A DNA stretch of 64,000 nt from Lumbricus rubellus (Eukaryota; Annelida; Clitellata; Crassiclitellata; Lumbricidae), in assembly GCA_945859605.1 (NCBI GenBank), contig OX243814.1, positions 36,665,524 through 36,729,523 of the forward strand, read 5' to 3'. A program made the position numbers and the translations under genes. A model generated the notes under the pieces. The model searched no databases. It was not told the DNA's origin and saw only the letters and a program-made list of their open reading frames with translations. Positions within the stretch are counted from its first letter, which is position 1. Each line of letters starts with the position of its first letter. Positions 1 to 11,424 of the stretch are shown one piece after another.

Positions 1-812
1 CAATTGCGATCGTCTGACATCGCAATGAACTGAACACGCGAGTATCTATCTATAAAGAATTTCATGGCCTTTTCAAAGTAAGAGGCGTTCGCAACCGTAT
101 ATCCGTATTCAAGGGCAGATTTCCTGACATTATCCCCTCTTCGAACGTGTATTCCCACTCTAATGAATGCAGTTTTCTTCCATCCTGGTGGAATGTTTCT
201 TTTGAGAAAGTCTTCGGCGAATCGTTGAATTTTCTCGTCGAACACAAGATGGCGTCTGAGTCGGTGTTCAATTGTCATCGTGTATTTCCAACTCTGGCGA
301 TATCCCTTGATGAGAATGGAATTATTTCCAGCCTTCTGTATCTGCTTCTCAGTGTTCTGGTCATACGACAAATGTTTCGCTTCACCGATTGTAAAGCTTG
401 GACAGAGATCGTCCACTCGTTCGAGATTCAGTTGAAAAATGGCCTCAATTCCAAGTCTCTTCGTGATGTTCTTTAAGACTGGTCTCCTGCCGGTGAGTTC
501 CGCGACGAACACAACGGCAGCGAAGTCGAAGAGTTGATTTCCGAGTCGTCGACCATCATAAGCTGAATCGTGAAAACTGACGAACTGAGATGCGTTTTGG
601 TTCTGCATATCGCTGCAGTTAAGCCTATAAAGTTTCGGTGTGTTCAGAGACGAAACGTTACACGGCAAAAGAAGATGCTGTACACTATTGAAGAATGAAT
701 TTCTAAAGGCGATCTTATTTCGCGACAGTTGATATAAGAACACGTATCCACTTAGTAAACACCCGAGTAACAAAAACAAACGGGCGACTCGATATTTTCC
801 AGATTTTGGCAT
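1..812 (-). CDS. GT11 alpha-1,2-fucosyltransferase-like protein, 3' part cut by window edge
   Basis: The minus strand reads open from an ATG at 812-810 to base 1, giving 270 codons with no stop, so the C-terminus lies outside the window. Residues 9-27 form one hydrophobic segment after a short basic N-terminus, as in type II Golgi glycosyltransferases. GRRLGNQLFDF (87-97) and VGIHVRRGD (H222-D227 for the HVRRGD core) match the two best-known GT11 motifs; the HxRRxD motif is linked to GDP-fucose binding. The family transfers fucose to galactose in alpha-1,2 linkage on Golgi glycans. The 5' part appears intronless, which is common in this family. Family assignment is by motif recognition; acceptor specificity cannot be read. 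Several short open frames on either strand here are shadows of this gene. Confidence 0.85.
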   Translation of the reverse strand, partial: MPKSGKYRVARLFLLLGCLLSGYVFLYQLSRNKIAFRNSFFNSVQHLLLPCNVSSLNTPKLYRLNCSDMQNQNASQFVSFHDSAYDGRRLGNQLFDFAAVVFVAELTGRRPVLKNITKRLGIEAIFQLNLERVDDLCPSFTIGEAKHLSYDQNTEKQIQKAGNNSILIKGYRQSWKYTMTIEHRLRRHLVFDEKIQRFAEDFLKRNIPPGWKKTAFIRVGIHVRRGDNVRKSALEYGYTVANASYFEKAMKFFIDRYSRVQFIAMSDDRN

Positions 813-1964
813 CTCGATTGTTTTAGTCTTTAGAAATCAAAGTAGCCTACTCCGAGTATAATAAATCTCAGATAAGTAGCCTATGCTATCGCAAATGTAG
901 GCTATTGAAATATCGTATGCTTAATTAATTTAACGTTAGGTCTAACATCAGTCAGGCGATTATGTACAGTTGTGCACCTGCCTGGCAAGCCCTCCTCATA
1001 ACGGCCATCTGTCTTCCTGCATAGTTCACGGGCATAGACAGAAATATGGTTTCATGCTATGTGTGCACGCATTAAAATTTACTGAAACATAGCCTACATT
1101 GGCCATAAGCGGTATAGTTTTATGTTATCATAGAAACCACTGTGTGGACAAAGAATGTTGATTTGTCAGTGCATCAATGCATCGATAGTGATACGCTGTC
1201 GATATATTATTGATTGATGAAGGCATAGACTGTTATAATCTAAAATGGCAATTGCATCGAATGCGTGTTACAGCAGTAGGCCTATAATAGCCTACTTCTC
1301 TACGTTTCCTCTTCATCTGATTATTTTTCGCACGTGTCTGCCTTACCACGCATAAATAACCGCACTGATTGCTGTAGATATTTTAGTTATATTGAAATGC
1401 CAAGACAAAATAGTAAATTATTAAAATTATAATTAACAGGCCATGCGATCTAAATAGATTAATGAGTGAGCCACGTATAGTCGTAGGCTGACAGGCCCTA
1501 CACCACGCATAGACATACATAATAGACCTGCACATTATTCACGGACATATTTTGAGGGAATGATAAATGGGCTAAATAGGCTACTTTGTGTACTTTGCAA
1601 TCATGTACCATTGGAAACCCAGAAATTGTTCCTGTCTGCAGAAACTGTTGAAATCCTGGTCTATACTGTTGCTGCGCTGATCAAAGGCTATGCAACAAGC
1701 ACAATACGGTACATCTTCGCTGCGCGACGTTTGCTATTTAAACCTTTGAGACATTTTGTTGCACCAAGTCTAGTCTAGTCTAACCTAGGCCTACGCTCTG
1801 TGTGAAATTTATGATTTATCCAATAAATAATGTTTGGTTGGGAACTTAGACGCCAAACAGTTATGTAAAATTGATTTTTTTACTGTTGCATGGCGAGGAA
1901 GCGAACGGAATTCTCTCATAATGAACCAGACATAGCCTAACAGTGGCCAACGTGATTAGCATTC
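813..1964. other. Non-coding host DNA
   Basis: Upstream flank of the fucosyltransferase gene. It is AT-rich with several TAGGCCTA-type palindromes. A 72-codon open frame at 1560-1778 has no recognisable domain and is probably chance. I see no RNA gene. Confidence 0.5.
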
Positions 1965-1972
1965 AGTCAAAT

Positions 1973-2852
1973 CAGTGGCGTAGCAATAGGTAGTGCAGGT
2001 TGTGCAGTGCCCATGCAAGGGCCCCCGGCTGTTGAGGGTCCCCGGCGGTCACAGTCATTTAAAAAAAGAACAATTATTATTCAGAATGTGCTCATATCTA
2101 CATGTACGGCGGTGGCATTCCAATTGATTGTGCAGATTGCACTAGGGGCCCCTGGTGGTCAGAGTCAAGTTTTTACATTCAAAATATTCAGAGTGTAATC
2201 AAATCTAGCCTACATGTAGGCCTACTGTAGGCCTAATGATTAGTGCTGAGGTGGTTGTGGATATTGACACCGAGCAGTGAAGCGCTTCGGAAACTATGGT
2301 GGTATAGTTGTAGTAGCTGCATTACCAAAGGATTCATGCACGAAGGCATCTCAATTATTTTGCGCAAAGGATTTCGCCCAAGTGAAAATTTTGCATTTCG
2401 AAATTGTTGGCTTCTTCTTTTAGACTTTATTATCGTTGCAACTGAGACTTGAGTCACTTCATATTATACCAATTTGTTATTAGGCCCTATTTTGCTTATT
2501 TTTTAGTCAACTAACCCAACTGTTTGACAGAATTATTTTAAGCGTGGATGACGATGAAGCAATTTATTGATAATTTTGTCAAGTTGGCCTACTCTAATTG
2601 AATTTTCTCTGATAACATAAAGAAATAGAAAATAATTAGAAAGGCTAACGGGAGAAAATAATTAAAATTGTAACGAGTTAATTTTTATTTAACTTTTGGG
2701 TTCGAAATAATGCAAATAGAGTCTATTGAAAAAGAGCCAGGCGTTTTTGCATAGCCTTTTTGTTTGAAGTCAAGGGGGTTCAAGTACCGTAATGAAAGGG
2801 CCCACCACCGAATCCCTGCACAAGGGCCCCCAAAAGCCTTGCTACGCCTCTG
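1973..2852. mobile_element. Non-autonomous hAT-type element with 8-bp target duplication
   Basis: The left end reads CAGTGGCGTAGC and the right end GCTACGCCTCTG, an imperfect terminal inverted repeat. Both ends are flanked by AGTCAAAT (1965-1972 and 2853-2860), the 8-bp duplication typical of hAT insertion. The 880-bp interior holds no transposase frame, only runs of GGGCCCC near both ends, so it would need a transposase supplied in trans. Confidence 0.88.
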
Positions 2853-3064
2853 AGTCAAATCAAACTATTTGACCAGATAGTCAATAGAAAACTAATATTA
2901 AGTAGGTTACTACAGCATTCGAATTGTCGGCAATATTTCAGTTCTCGAGAAGTGCAAATTCATAGGCTTATTTTTTTTATCCAACTGAGACTCGCTTTCT
3001 GCTCAGTAATAATGCATGGCAACGCTGAGTTATATATGACTTAGTCTAGTAGGCCCTATTATCC

Positions 3065-3604
3065 TCAGGACCTACATATTGGTCCTGGGCACGACGTTGG
3101 TCCTGGGCACGACGTTAAACTGCATCCATCCTCTGCCACAGGGAAACAACAACGTCCCTGTGCCGGTCCTAAGCCCGGACAAAAGGAGGAAGGTTTGCCA
3201 GATGGGTGGCGATACGCTGGCAGTGAAAAACCAAGACGATTGTAATCCGCCAATACCACGACACAAGTGACATAGCTACCCAGATGCTTCAAGGTGTCAT
3301 GATGTGGAGCAGACATGCACAGGCCAGTTAGGACAGACCGGTGGAGAGAGTCGGAGGAGAGAGCGTGGGACACAACGGGCATTGACCCACGTTGTCCTTC
3401 ATGCCTCTTTTTCACGATTCTCTTCAATCGTACAAGGTGGTCTAGCTGCTCCAAGATGTTCATGGTATGGAGCAGACCTGCTGACTGGACCGGTAAAAGC
3501 TGGGCAACATGGCATGAGACAGACTCAGAACAGAGAGTGGCGTCGGACTCCTACGGGCATTGAGCCCAAGGTTATTGATGATGATGATGATGATGATGAT
3601 GATG
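3065..3604 (+). repeat. Retroposon 3' end with (GAT)n tail
   Basis: The segment ends in a run of GAT triplets after a frame reading TPTGIEPKV. A second copy in opposite orientation lies at 29968-30245, with the same sequence around the TPTGIEPKV codons and the same triplet tail. A dispersed repeat with a simple-sequence 3' tail is typical of a non-LTR retroposon or SINE. The upstream part (3065-3330) contains two direct copies of GGTCCTGGGCACGACGTT. Confidence 0.6.
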
Positions 3605-3639
3605 ACCTACATATAGGTCATTTCCCGCTCTTTGACTCC

Positions 3640-4196
3640 TAGCGCAGCCGCAACACTTGTTCATGCGTTTGTAGTTTCACGCTTGGACTACTGCGCAGTT
3701 CCATATACGGTGGACTTCCAGCCTGTCGGATGGGGCCCCTAAATAGGGTCCTGCGCACTGCTGCCCGCCTCATAGGCCGCATTCCTAAGTTTGGCCGAGT
3801 CTCCGAGTACATACGCACAGCGCATTACATACAGAATTTCCGTCTTGGTCCGGCGCTGCTTTGAGGGTTTGGCTCCTTTATACTTGCAGGAGCTCTGTTG
3901 CTCGACCACGCTTGTTCAGCGCCGCTGCTCTCTCCGCTCAGCTGTACAAGCGGAACTTATTGTTCCACGCTCACGGACTGCAATCAGGCAGCGCCGTGCT
4001 TTCTCCGTGGCTGGCCCTGCGACCTGGAATGAGCTCCCTGTTATCCTTCGTCAAATGCCTATTAGCCTTTCTACGTCTACTTCATTTCTTTCTCTTCTCA
4101 AGACTGTCTTATTCAACCGGGGTTGGACTGGGAGCGCTCCTGAGTAGTAACCTTGAAGGAGCGCTATATCAAATTCTCAGTAAATAAATAAATAAT
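3640..4196 (+). mobile_element. CR1/L2-like non-LTR retrotransposon, 3' fragment (decayed RT end)
   Basis: Broken frames read like the region downstream of the RT thumb in CR1/L2-type elements: a leucine-rich segment with ARLIGRI, then FEGLAPLYLQEL, AELIVPRSRT and PATWNELP, ending in LKTVLF. The 3' end carries GGAGCGCTATATCAA followed by (AATA)n. Stops and frame changes show it is dead. It is truncated at the 5' end, as usual for target-primed insertion. Confidence 0.7.
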
Positions 4197-4740
4197 AGAT
4201 TGGTCCTACTGTTAAGAATGGCGAAATCTACAATAAGATTAAGAACATAGACGTGCTCTTACAACTGCAACCTTATTCGATCCATTGTGGTTGGAAGCAT
4301 ATTGAATATTGCGATAATAATCTATCTGGTCTGTAACTCTCAGTTAAATGACTAATGATACGATTTGGGGGAAAATAACTGGTTCGATTCTTCAACATGA
4401 CGACTATCATACTAATTATGCAGGCTCAAATGCGGTTCTATAGGCTAATTAATTTTCCACAGACTAGTAACGTATGACCTCAACTGCATGTGTCAACCCT
4501 ACTTATACTAACTTTTCTATGAATTCATCGGATGGTGACCTTTACTGCAGTAAAACTTACTTAGCCTATGTGAATAAGTTTCCCGCGCATGGACCGTGCT
4601 AGTCCGAGATTCAAATCTCTAAAGACAAGTCACAATCTGTACGCAATGGATGGATGTCCGCAGTTTTCAACGACATGTTGTATCAGCAAAGACCGTTGAC
4701 GTCCTCAGAAATCATTTTTGAATCGTTCTCCTCTTAGGTA
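4197..4740. other. Intergenic DNA, nothing recognised
   Basis: AT-rich host sequence without a convincing reading frame, RNA gene or complete repeat. Confidence 0.4.
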
Positions 4741-4744
4741 GGGT

Positions 4745-4925
4745 GCAGGCCCAGGGCTTAAAGTGTGGCTGGACGGTCATGGACGGCGTCCATGCACTGG
4801 TTTTAAAATCTGAACACCGTCCTGCCACTTATTGGCCAGCATTGACTGGAAAGGTAAGGTGCGTCCAGGCACTTCTGTTGGAAAGGTAAAGGCGTCCAGG
4901 CACTTATTTTTCCACACTTTAAGCA
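4745..4925. repeat. Dispersed palindromic repeat (GTCCAGGCACT family)
   Basis: Several copies, in both orientations, of the words GGCGTCCAGGCACTT and GGACGGCGTCCATGCACT. A second copy lies at 53090-53260, where GTGCCTGGACGCC occurs in both orientations around ATGGACGGTC-like words. This is probably a small foldback element; no target duplication was identified. Confidence 0.45.
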
Positions 4926-4949
4926 CTGTGCAGGCCTACGTCTTACGCT

Positions 4950-5020
4950 ACGTTGTAATTGTAATCGAACATTTATATAGCGCCACTTCAAGAGAACTCC
5001 TCAGAGGCGCTCCCGACCTG
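4950..5020 (-). repeat. SINE/L2-type 3' tail fragment
   Basis: The text around TTATATAGCGCC and CAGAGGCGCTCCCGA matches the tail of the tRNA-derived SINE at 47275-47470, which has TAGCGCCCC and CAGAGGCGCTCCCGA in the same order. It is truncated, with no tRNA-like head. Confidence 0.5.
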
Positions 5021-7060
5021 ACACCAAACCATAATCAAAGAGAATGGTTTTCAAACGCTTGCGGAAAAGGGGCAAAGAAAGACAAAGAAGTTCATTACGG
5101 AGACTAATAGGTAACTTATGCCAGAAAGACGGACCGACCATAGCAAAACTTCTATGCAGCACTGTGGAAGATCGAGCCATAGGAACAACCAGGTCACCAT
5201 GCGTTGCAGAGCAAAGGAATCTACGTTACGCGTAAGACGTAGGCCTACACTCTATAACCAATGTTGCAAGAAGTGCAAGTCAAAATGAAGAATGAAAATT
5301 ATTCTTGGAATTTTTTTTACAATGCCCTAAATAATAAGAATCTACAACTTAGGCTACATGGGACTATAATCAAGGTTTGATCTAGGAATATCTGGGTGAT
5401 AGAAGTTCCCGGCCTGCAGGCACGACACGCCCTCCAGAAAAATTGAACAGCTTCTTTTGGCATGCAAGGTAAATAGTTATCCACATGTAGAATTAAGAAA
5501 TAGACTAGAGGATAAAATTAGATGACATGCTGAAAAAGGTCATCAGAAAAAAAGATGACAAAATTTTTACATTTTTTAAAATTATCAGCGCCACCGTCTC
5601 AGCCTTAGGCTAAGCACTGATTATAAGCTTAATGTAGGCTAGTGCAAACGCCAACACAGGGAAGACCAAATGTATAAGTCATGACTTTCATTTTTACCTA
5701 ATGCTACAGAAATATTTACTAGATAATTAGGCATAATTATGCAGTGTGAATTATATGCGAATTGTTCTCTAAGCTTATGTGGCACTTGATAAAGATAAAA
5801 TGATCGAAATACTATGTCCTCTTTGAAATTTTGCATAGTCGTCTGTTTATGCAGGGCTATAAATAGTTCTATTTCTTTTTGTGTAGAAATGCATGATGCT
5901 TGGTTTTTTAACTTGTGAAAGTGGAATTTCCTGCGGTTTCTCTTGTTGCCTTAGAAGTTACTGACTAGCCTATAGGCCTAAATGAGAGTAGGCCTACGCT
6001 TACGTGTCATTATCGAATGTATAATTATGGTGTAATTTTGGTAAGATACTATAATTATGTTGGTTAATTTATTGTTTTGCTACTAAATTCATTCTGGTCT
6101 TCAGAGTTATCGTAACTTTGGTCCAAATTTCCAAAGAGTAAAGTCGCGTTTATTGAAGCATTAACGATTCTGGATCGTTGCCCCCTAAACTAGTAGGCCT
6201 ATAGGCTTACCCTGGATCGATTGCGCCTACATGCACGGGCGCCCACATATTGGGGCAAGAGGGCACTTGCTCGGACCCTGAAAATATTGCAACCTATTAT
6301 AATTTGAACAGTGCAGGATCAGACCCGATCGACTCACTAAAACAATTACTTGGATGTATTGTTTTAGAAATCGTGCGGTTCTACACGGTGTGTGTTCCCA
6401 CTTGAGGGTTGAGGGGATTCAACAGTTCATTCCCTTAGTCTTTCTTACAGCCCATGGTAAAGTCTTCATTGCACACCCCAACTTCGCATTATTTCCTTTC
6501 TCGCATCTCTAATTTTATGGGCGATAAACTTCACTGGCTCCCTCTATATCAATAGGTCTACATGTATATGGTCGCACCCGAGATCGTCGGAACCCACCCT
6601 AGTTAGGACCTATTTAGACTATTTTTATACAATTCCCATACTGGGTCTACAAAGACCCACACAGGTCTGTAGGCTTAAGTATGTCCTGAGAATATACAAT
6701 TTTATCGGTAGGCCTACGCCCTACAGTAAAATTTCAGTTTAAAGTCAACATCAGAGTCCTGCTGAATTAACTATACAGAAGGTTCCATCACATAATATCC
6801 AACCAATCCACAATGCAGTCTGAAATAGTCAATTTTTGAGTTCTTCTTGTGCTCAATTTTTTTTAGTAGCACCTGCTTTCACAACAGTCATTGATTGTAT
6901 TAACTTAGTTAGGCCTATCAATGTCTTAGTTACAATTATGGCGTCTTCCTGCTTCCATGAATATTATGATAACTTTATGTGACTAGACCTAGCCTATAGA
7001 AGGTTCCAGATAATTTATTTTAATTAATTACCGTAGGCCTACTTATTTCATTTATTTCAA
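5021..7060. other. Intergenic DNA with one small RT fragment
   Basis: No gene recognised. A short piece near 6495-6560 (AAACTTCACTGGCTCCCTCT) resembles the segment at 7330-7400 and reads like the FHWLPL motif that follows RT in CR1/L2 elements. The rest is AT-rich host DNA with many TAGGCCTA palindromes. Confidence 0.4.
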
Positions 7061-7064
7061 AAAT

Positions 7065-7260
7065 TTACAATTGCACTTCTTCAAGATTCAAGAAGCTTAC
7101 TAAGAGGCGTTTCTAGTCCAACCATGGTGATACAAAAAGGTTCTATATAGGCCTAGCCGGTAAACACTGATGAGTCAACCACAGGTAACAGAAGTAGGCT
7201 AGATCTATCCCCAACAGGAGAGACTACTCCTGGCAGATGAACCTATAGGGCCTAACTGAG
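7065..7260 (-). repeat. Dispersed repeat shared with 53430-53620
   Basis: This shares a long, diverged alignment with 53430-53620: words around TTCAAGAAGC, CCAACCANGATGATACAAA, GAGTCAACCA and GAGACTA..CAGATG..CCTA occur in the same order and spacing. It is probably the 3' untranslated part of a non-LTR element in minus orientation. Confidence 0.5.
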
Positions 7261-7329
7261 AAAGCGCACATTATTGTCAAAAACAAAATTATATGTTATT
7301 TTCAGGAGTGCAATTGCAGCTAGTGTGGA

Positions 7330-7765
7330 CATTATTTCATTTCTCACATCTCTACCTTCAAGCTCGATGAATTTCACTGGCTCCCTCTATGAGATCGCAT
7401 CTGGTCTTCATTAGGCTACATAGCGGGGTTCACCCCGAAATAATTTTATCTGGTTTACGTAATACTTTGACTTCATTCAGAAATCTCACATCGCCCACTT
7501 CGTTCTTCCAATTTTCTTGAACTCATTGTTCCCTGTTACAGCCTACTACTGCTATGACTCAGTCACGATCATTTGCTTCATTTGAACCTTCTCTTTGGAA
7601 TGCATTTTCTCCTTGTCTTTGCTGTACAACTCCTTATGAGAGTCTCTCTTCTTCATTCGCTTTACTCAAAACTGGCTTCTACTCAAGGGGCACACTAAGA
7701 GTACATTGTGAGCGCTTCTCAATGGTTCACCCTACTAAAGGCGCTGTGCAATACAATATTTAATC
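7330..7765 (+). mobile_element. CR1/L2-like retrotransposon 3' fragment
   Basis: Near 7365 the plus strand reads FHWLPL, the motif that follows the RT core. A frame at 7554-7763 reads SFEPSLWNAFSP and SFALLKTGFYSRG, the usual end of CR1/L2 ORF2 proteins. Stops interrupt the region. A short tail (GGCGCTGTGCAATACAA) closes it. Inactive fragment. Confidence 0.6.
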
Positions 7766-7769
7766 TGCA

Positions 7770-8600
7770 CTCACAGACCTATCGGCTTTGCAGTTGGCAT
7801 GAGGGTGCTTGTAGAAAGCAAGCAAGATAAATCAGAATGCCGTCGCGGGCTGAAAGTAGTTAACTAAAGTAACGAGAGAAAACAATATTCAGAGACTATT
7901 TGTCTTGATTCTTGAAAAAAGGCGTTGAAGCTTAGTGAATGAAATAATAGTCATCCTCCATTTTGTCCAGAATTATACGCCTACAGTTTCGTAACTATTG
8001 ACCACCAGAACTACCCAGCGGAGGAGTTGGTGAATCTCCGTCGCCACGGGGGCCTGCGCGGGGGCGAAAGGCCGAAATATCGATGTTTTCAGACACCAGC
8101 GCATTTCCGGGGCTTTACACCTCAAACCTTGCAGCTAGAGATAGAATGCAATCAGGCCGAGTCAGCACACACACACACACCCGCAGAGGCGAGTCGGGTT
8201 TTGTTGTTGGTCGGGGGTTAACAAAATGAGCAGGGTGAACACATTTTTTTCGGGCAGCGTCCATTACGGCAGAGAGGTGGGGTCTGGGTGGGGGCCGCGT
8301 TTTGGCACGGGGAGGGTGCAGAGGTGGGGGGATTTCCCTTACAACGCCGGGAACCTCTGAGAGGTGGGGATGGGTGAGGGCCGGTTGGAGGCGGGTTGAG
8401 GGTGGAGTGTGCCTTATGGCCGGGTGAGAATGTGTGGGGCAGGGAGGGATGGTAGGGGTTGGGTGAGTCTTAATCGTATACGATTAAGATAGGACTAATT
8501 CTAGATTTTTGATATCTGTGAAGGCCATGATGGCATGGCTCACACATAGGTCTACATTACGTGCCGCATAAGCCTTAGGCCCTATGTTTTTTTGTATTGA
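7770..8600. other. GC-rich intergenic stretch upstream of the CARD gene
   Basis: From about 8020 to 8470 the sequence turns G-rich (runs of GGGTGGGG) with CpG dinucleotides, unlike the AT-rich surroundings. Its position 200-600 bp before the first CARD coding exon would suit a promoter or untranslated first exon. I see no defined core promoter motif. Confidence 0.35.
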
Positions 8601-8648
8601 TTGATTGATAGGTTGGCGCAGCTCAGTGTCGACTACAAATCACTTTCG

Positions 8649-8940
8649 ATGGAGTCTGAGAACCAACCGATGGATCCAAGAATACGAGGCATTGGTGAGA
8701 ACAGAGGAGCTCTTCTTGAAGACCTGGACGTCAACCCAGTTCTTCTCACTGAACTTTCTGGTCATGGCATTCTCGACCAAAGGACCAAGCAGCGCATCAC
8801 ATCTGAGAAAAAGTACGACATCAATGAACGTTTCATCGCTTGGTTGGAAACAGGATCGACACAGACGATAGACATTGTTCTACAGAAGCTACGGGATGAC
8901 AAGCAGGACCACGTGGCCAACCTTATTGATGGAACGGAAG
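8649..8940 (+). CDS. CARD x3-coiled coil-anchor protein, exon 1 (CARD 1)
   Basis: First coding exon of a host gene, from the ATG at 8649 to a GTAGTA donor at 8941; it ends in phase 1. It encodes residues 1-97. From about residue 14 the sequence follows the CARD pattern: NRGALLEDL, then a GIL turn (HGILDQRTKQRI), a leucine/tryptophan helix and QKLRDDKQDHVANLI. CARDs are six-helix death-fold domains that polymerise with other CARDs in apoptosis and innate immune signalling. All five proposed exons (8649-8940, 10888-11151, 11425-11844, 12656-12981 plus 28156-28552, 29417-29592) join in phase 1 and sum to exactly 625 codons. Upstream non-coding exons are possible. Confidence 0.75.
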
Positions 8941-8944
8941 GTAG

Positions 8945-9250
8945 TAACTTAATTACTAGGTTCTTAGTTCTACGATAAAATTACCCTATTCTTAGTCCTG
9001 CAAAAAATCATTACATCCTAACATCTGCCATACAATCATCAGATTTTTGGTATTACTATATAATTACCAGGTTCCTAATCCTACGGTAAAATTACCATCT
9101 TCTTATCCTGCAATGAAAATTAATCATCAGGTTTCTTTTTCTAACATAAAATCATCAAGTTCTTAATCCCACGATAAAATTACCACGTTTGTAGTCCAAG
9201 GGTAAAATTACCATGTTCCTAGTCCTACAATAAAATCATCAGGTTGTTTG
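8945..9250. repeat. Degenerate ~33-bp tandem repeat just inside intron 1
   Basis: Words such as AGGTTCTTAGTCCTA and CGATAAAATTACC alternate about eight times with 60-80% similarity by eye. The array starts within 10 bp of the exon 1 splice donor. Confidence 0.55.
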
Positions 9251-9844
9251 TCTATAACTGAAAAATTTTCAATTTTGACATAGCGGTTAGTTTGTCCAAC
9301 GTACAACGGTATAATATGCACAAAGCATTTTGTCAAGCACTGCATAAAAGAACACCTCTCCGGGGCTCTCGGTGACTATGCCACAATTGAAGGAGCTAGT
9401 TTTCAATTGTTACAAGCTGCAGCTGCTGATTATTGCTTATTATAATACCGGGTGTTGTTGATCTGGCGAATCAACGAGCCTTTGAAACCACGCACAAGGC
9501 AACATTCGTATCAAACCTCTGGTCTGTACTATATTCTATTCGGCGAGTGCAATTTAGACCTGGACAGTAACCGCCCAGGGAAAACCTGCTGCGACATCTC
9601 AGAGTGAAATCGATATTGAATTGACAATGGAAATGAGTCATAAACAACTTACAATAGTTGTAGAAAATACAGATGGCTAAAATACTTTTCCCACCTGTCA
9701 CCCCTTAGCAAATCCACTGTTACGTTTAGCACGATATAGACCTACATCGAAACATCTTGAACAAAGTTAAACAAACTTTCTATTATAATTATACATTCAG
9801 TATTAGGTCTCTGCCTCGCTGATAGCAGACGTATTATGGGCGGT

Positions 9845-9990
9845 TTATTTAAGTGCACTTTGTTAGTAATTATGGCCAATAATGATGTGTGCACTTTTAA
9901 AATCATGATGGGCTACGTGCACTTTGTCAATAATGACATGTGCCCTATGTTAATAATGATCATTCTGTGCACTTCGTTAATAATGATATG
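9845..9990. repeat. Short minisatellite (GTGCACTTTGTTAATAATGA)
   Basis: Four or five diverged units of roughly 35 bp, each carrying GTGCACTT followed by TAATAATGA. It lies in intron 1 next to the foldback element at 10039. Confidence 0.5.
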
Positions 9991-10038
9991 TTACAATGCA
10001 CTGAGCAAAAGCAACAACATACTATTTTATGGTTTACT

Positions 10039-10826
10039 GTCAATACCGCGCACACAATACCGCGCACACAACACCGCGCACACAATACCGCGATATTCAA
10101 TACCGCGCACGATCGTTACCGCGCACGATCGATACCGCGAATTTGTTCAATCCAGCTTATATTTCATACCTATAAATACCTCCATCCACCTTCTATTTCT
10201 CCCTCGTTATTTTAGTCAATCCAGCTTCTATTTCTTATATGAAAATACCCTCATCTAGCTTCCATTTCTCATGTTTTATTCTCGTCAATCCAACTTCTTT
10301 TTCAGACATAGAAGTACCTTCATTCATCTCTTATTTCTCATGCTTTATTTTCGTAAATCCTGCTTTTATTTTAGACATAGAAGTACAATAATCCAGCTCT
10401 TATTTCTCATGCTTTATTTTCATCAATCTAGCTTCTATTTCATATATAAAAACACCCTCATCAAGCTTTCATTTCTCATGTTTTATTTTCATCAATCCAG
10501 CTTCTATTTGACACATAGAAACACCTTCATCCAGCTCTTATTTCTATGTATTTCTATGTCTGAAATAGAAGCTGGATTGACGAAAATAAAGCATGAGAAA
10601 TAAGAGATGGATGAAGGTATTTCTATGTCTGAAATAGAAGCTGGATTGACGAGAATAACGAGCGAGAAATAGAAGCTGGATGAGGGTAGATATAGGTATG
10701 AAATATAAGCTGGATTGAACAAATTCGCGGTATCGATCGTGCGCGGTAACGATCGTGCGCGGTATTGAATATCGCGGTATTGTGTGCGCGGTGTTGTGTG
10801 CGCGGTATTGTGTGCGCGGTATTGAC
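10039..10826. repeat. Foldback element, arm word CAATACCGCGCACAC
   Basis: The left arm starts GTCAATACCGCGCACAC and repeats this ~15-bp word with variants up to about 10140. The right arm (about 10715-10826) is its reverse complement and ends at ATTGAC. Between them, ATCCAGCTTCTATTTC units run on the plus strand in the left half and on the minus strand in the right half, so most of the 788 bp can fold on itself. Lies in intron 1. No target duplication is obvious. Confidence 0.7.
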
Positions 10827-10887
10827 CGGATACCCTATTTTATAACCTTGTAAATTATGTTGTTTTAAGGCGAGCAACCATTATCAG

Positions 10888-11151
10888 ACAACACAAAGCA
10901 GCGAATCAGAAAGTTGAGTCGATGGCTGACAAACAGCATGACTACAGATCACGGTCTCATTGATGTGCTTCTATCACGAGGAGCAATCAGCAACAGGGAC
11001 TCTGAAGACATCAAAGCCAAGCCCACAGAATCCGGAGGGGTCATGGAACTGATCGAAGTCATACTGCGTCGGAGTGATGGAACATTGAAGAGTTTTCTAG
11101 AAGCATTGGTGGCATCAAATCAAGAACATGTTGCTCAAGTAGTGGAGAAAG
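10888..11151 (+). CDS. CARD x3-coiled coil-anchor protein, exon 2 (CARD 2)
   Basis: The acceptor is TTATCAG at 10881-10887. The exon is open in one frame and ends before a weak GTTGTC donor at 11152 (a GTAAGT would be stronger, so the 3' edge is less certain). It encodes residues 98-185: LSRWLTNSM, then HGLIDVLLSRGAIS, VMELIEVILRRSDG and FLEALVASNQEHVAQVV, a good CARD pattern in helix order. The phase is 1-1, so the exon could be duplicated or skipped without a frame change. The shared SNQxH ending links it to exon 3. Confidence 0.7.
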
Positions 11152-11424
11152 GTTGTCTATTTTAATTGAAGTTTTTTGTATTAGCCTACGTACACGATAT
11201 ATTAAGTTCTTATGGCTGTTAATCATCATCATCATCATCTTATAATATTGCTCAAGTGTGGAAAACAGAGGTTTTAAAAACCTAAGCTTCTAAAATTAAT
11301 TTGGTAGCATATTAAAACTCCAGCTCGCAGAAGACACACTTTCTCCGTTTCACGTGATGCTTTCTTTTCTTTTTCTTTCTGCGTCGTCGATGAAACTAAT
11401 TTTGCGTTTCAAATGTTTTTGCAG

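Noticed and set aside
3304..3642. 112-codon frame ending in a poly-aspartate run
   Set aside because: The Asp run is the (GAT)n tail of a retroposon that is repeated at 29968-30245; not a protein gene.
8945..9990. Possible CRISPR-like arrays (short repeats near 8945-9250 and 9845-9990)
   Set aside because: Units are degenerate and contiguous without unique spacers, there are no cas genes, and the DNA is eukaryotic.
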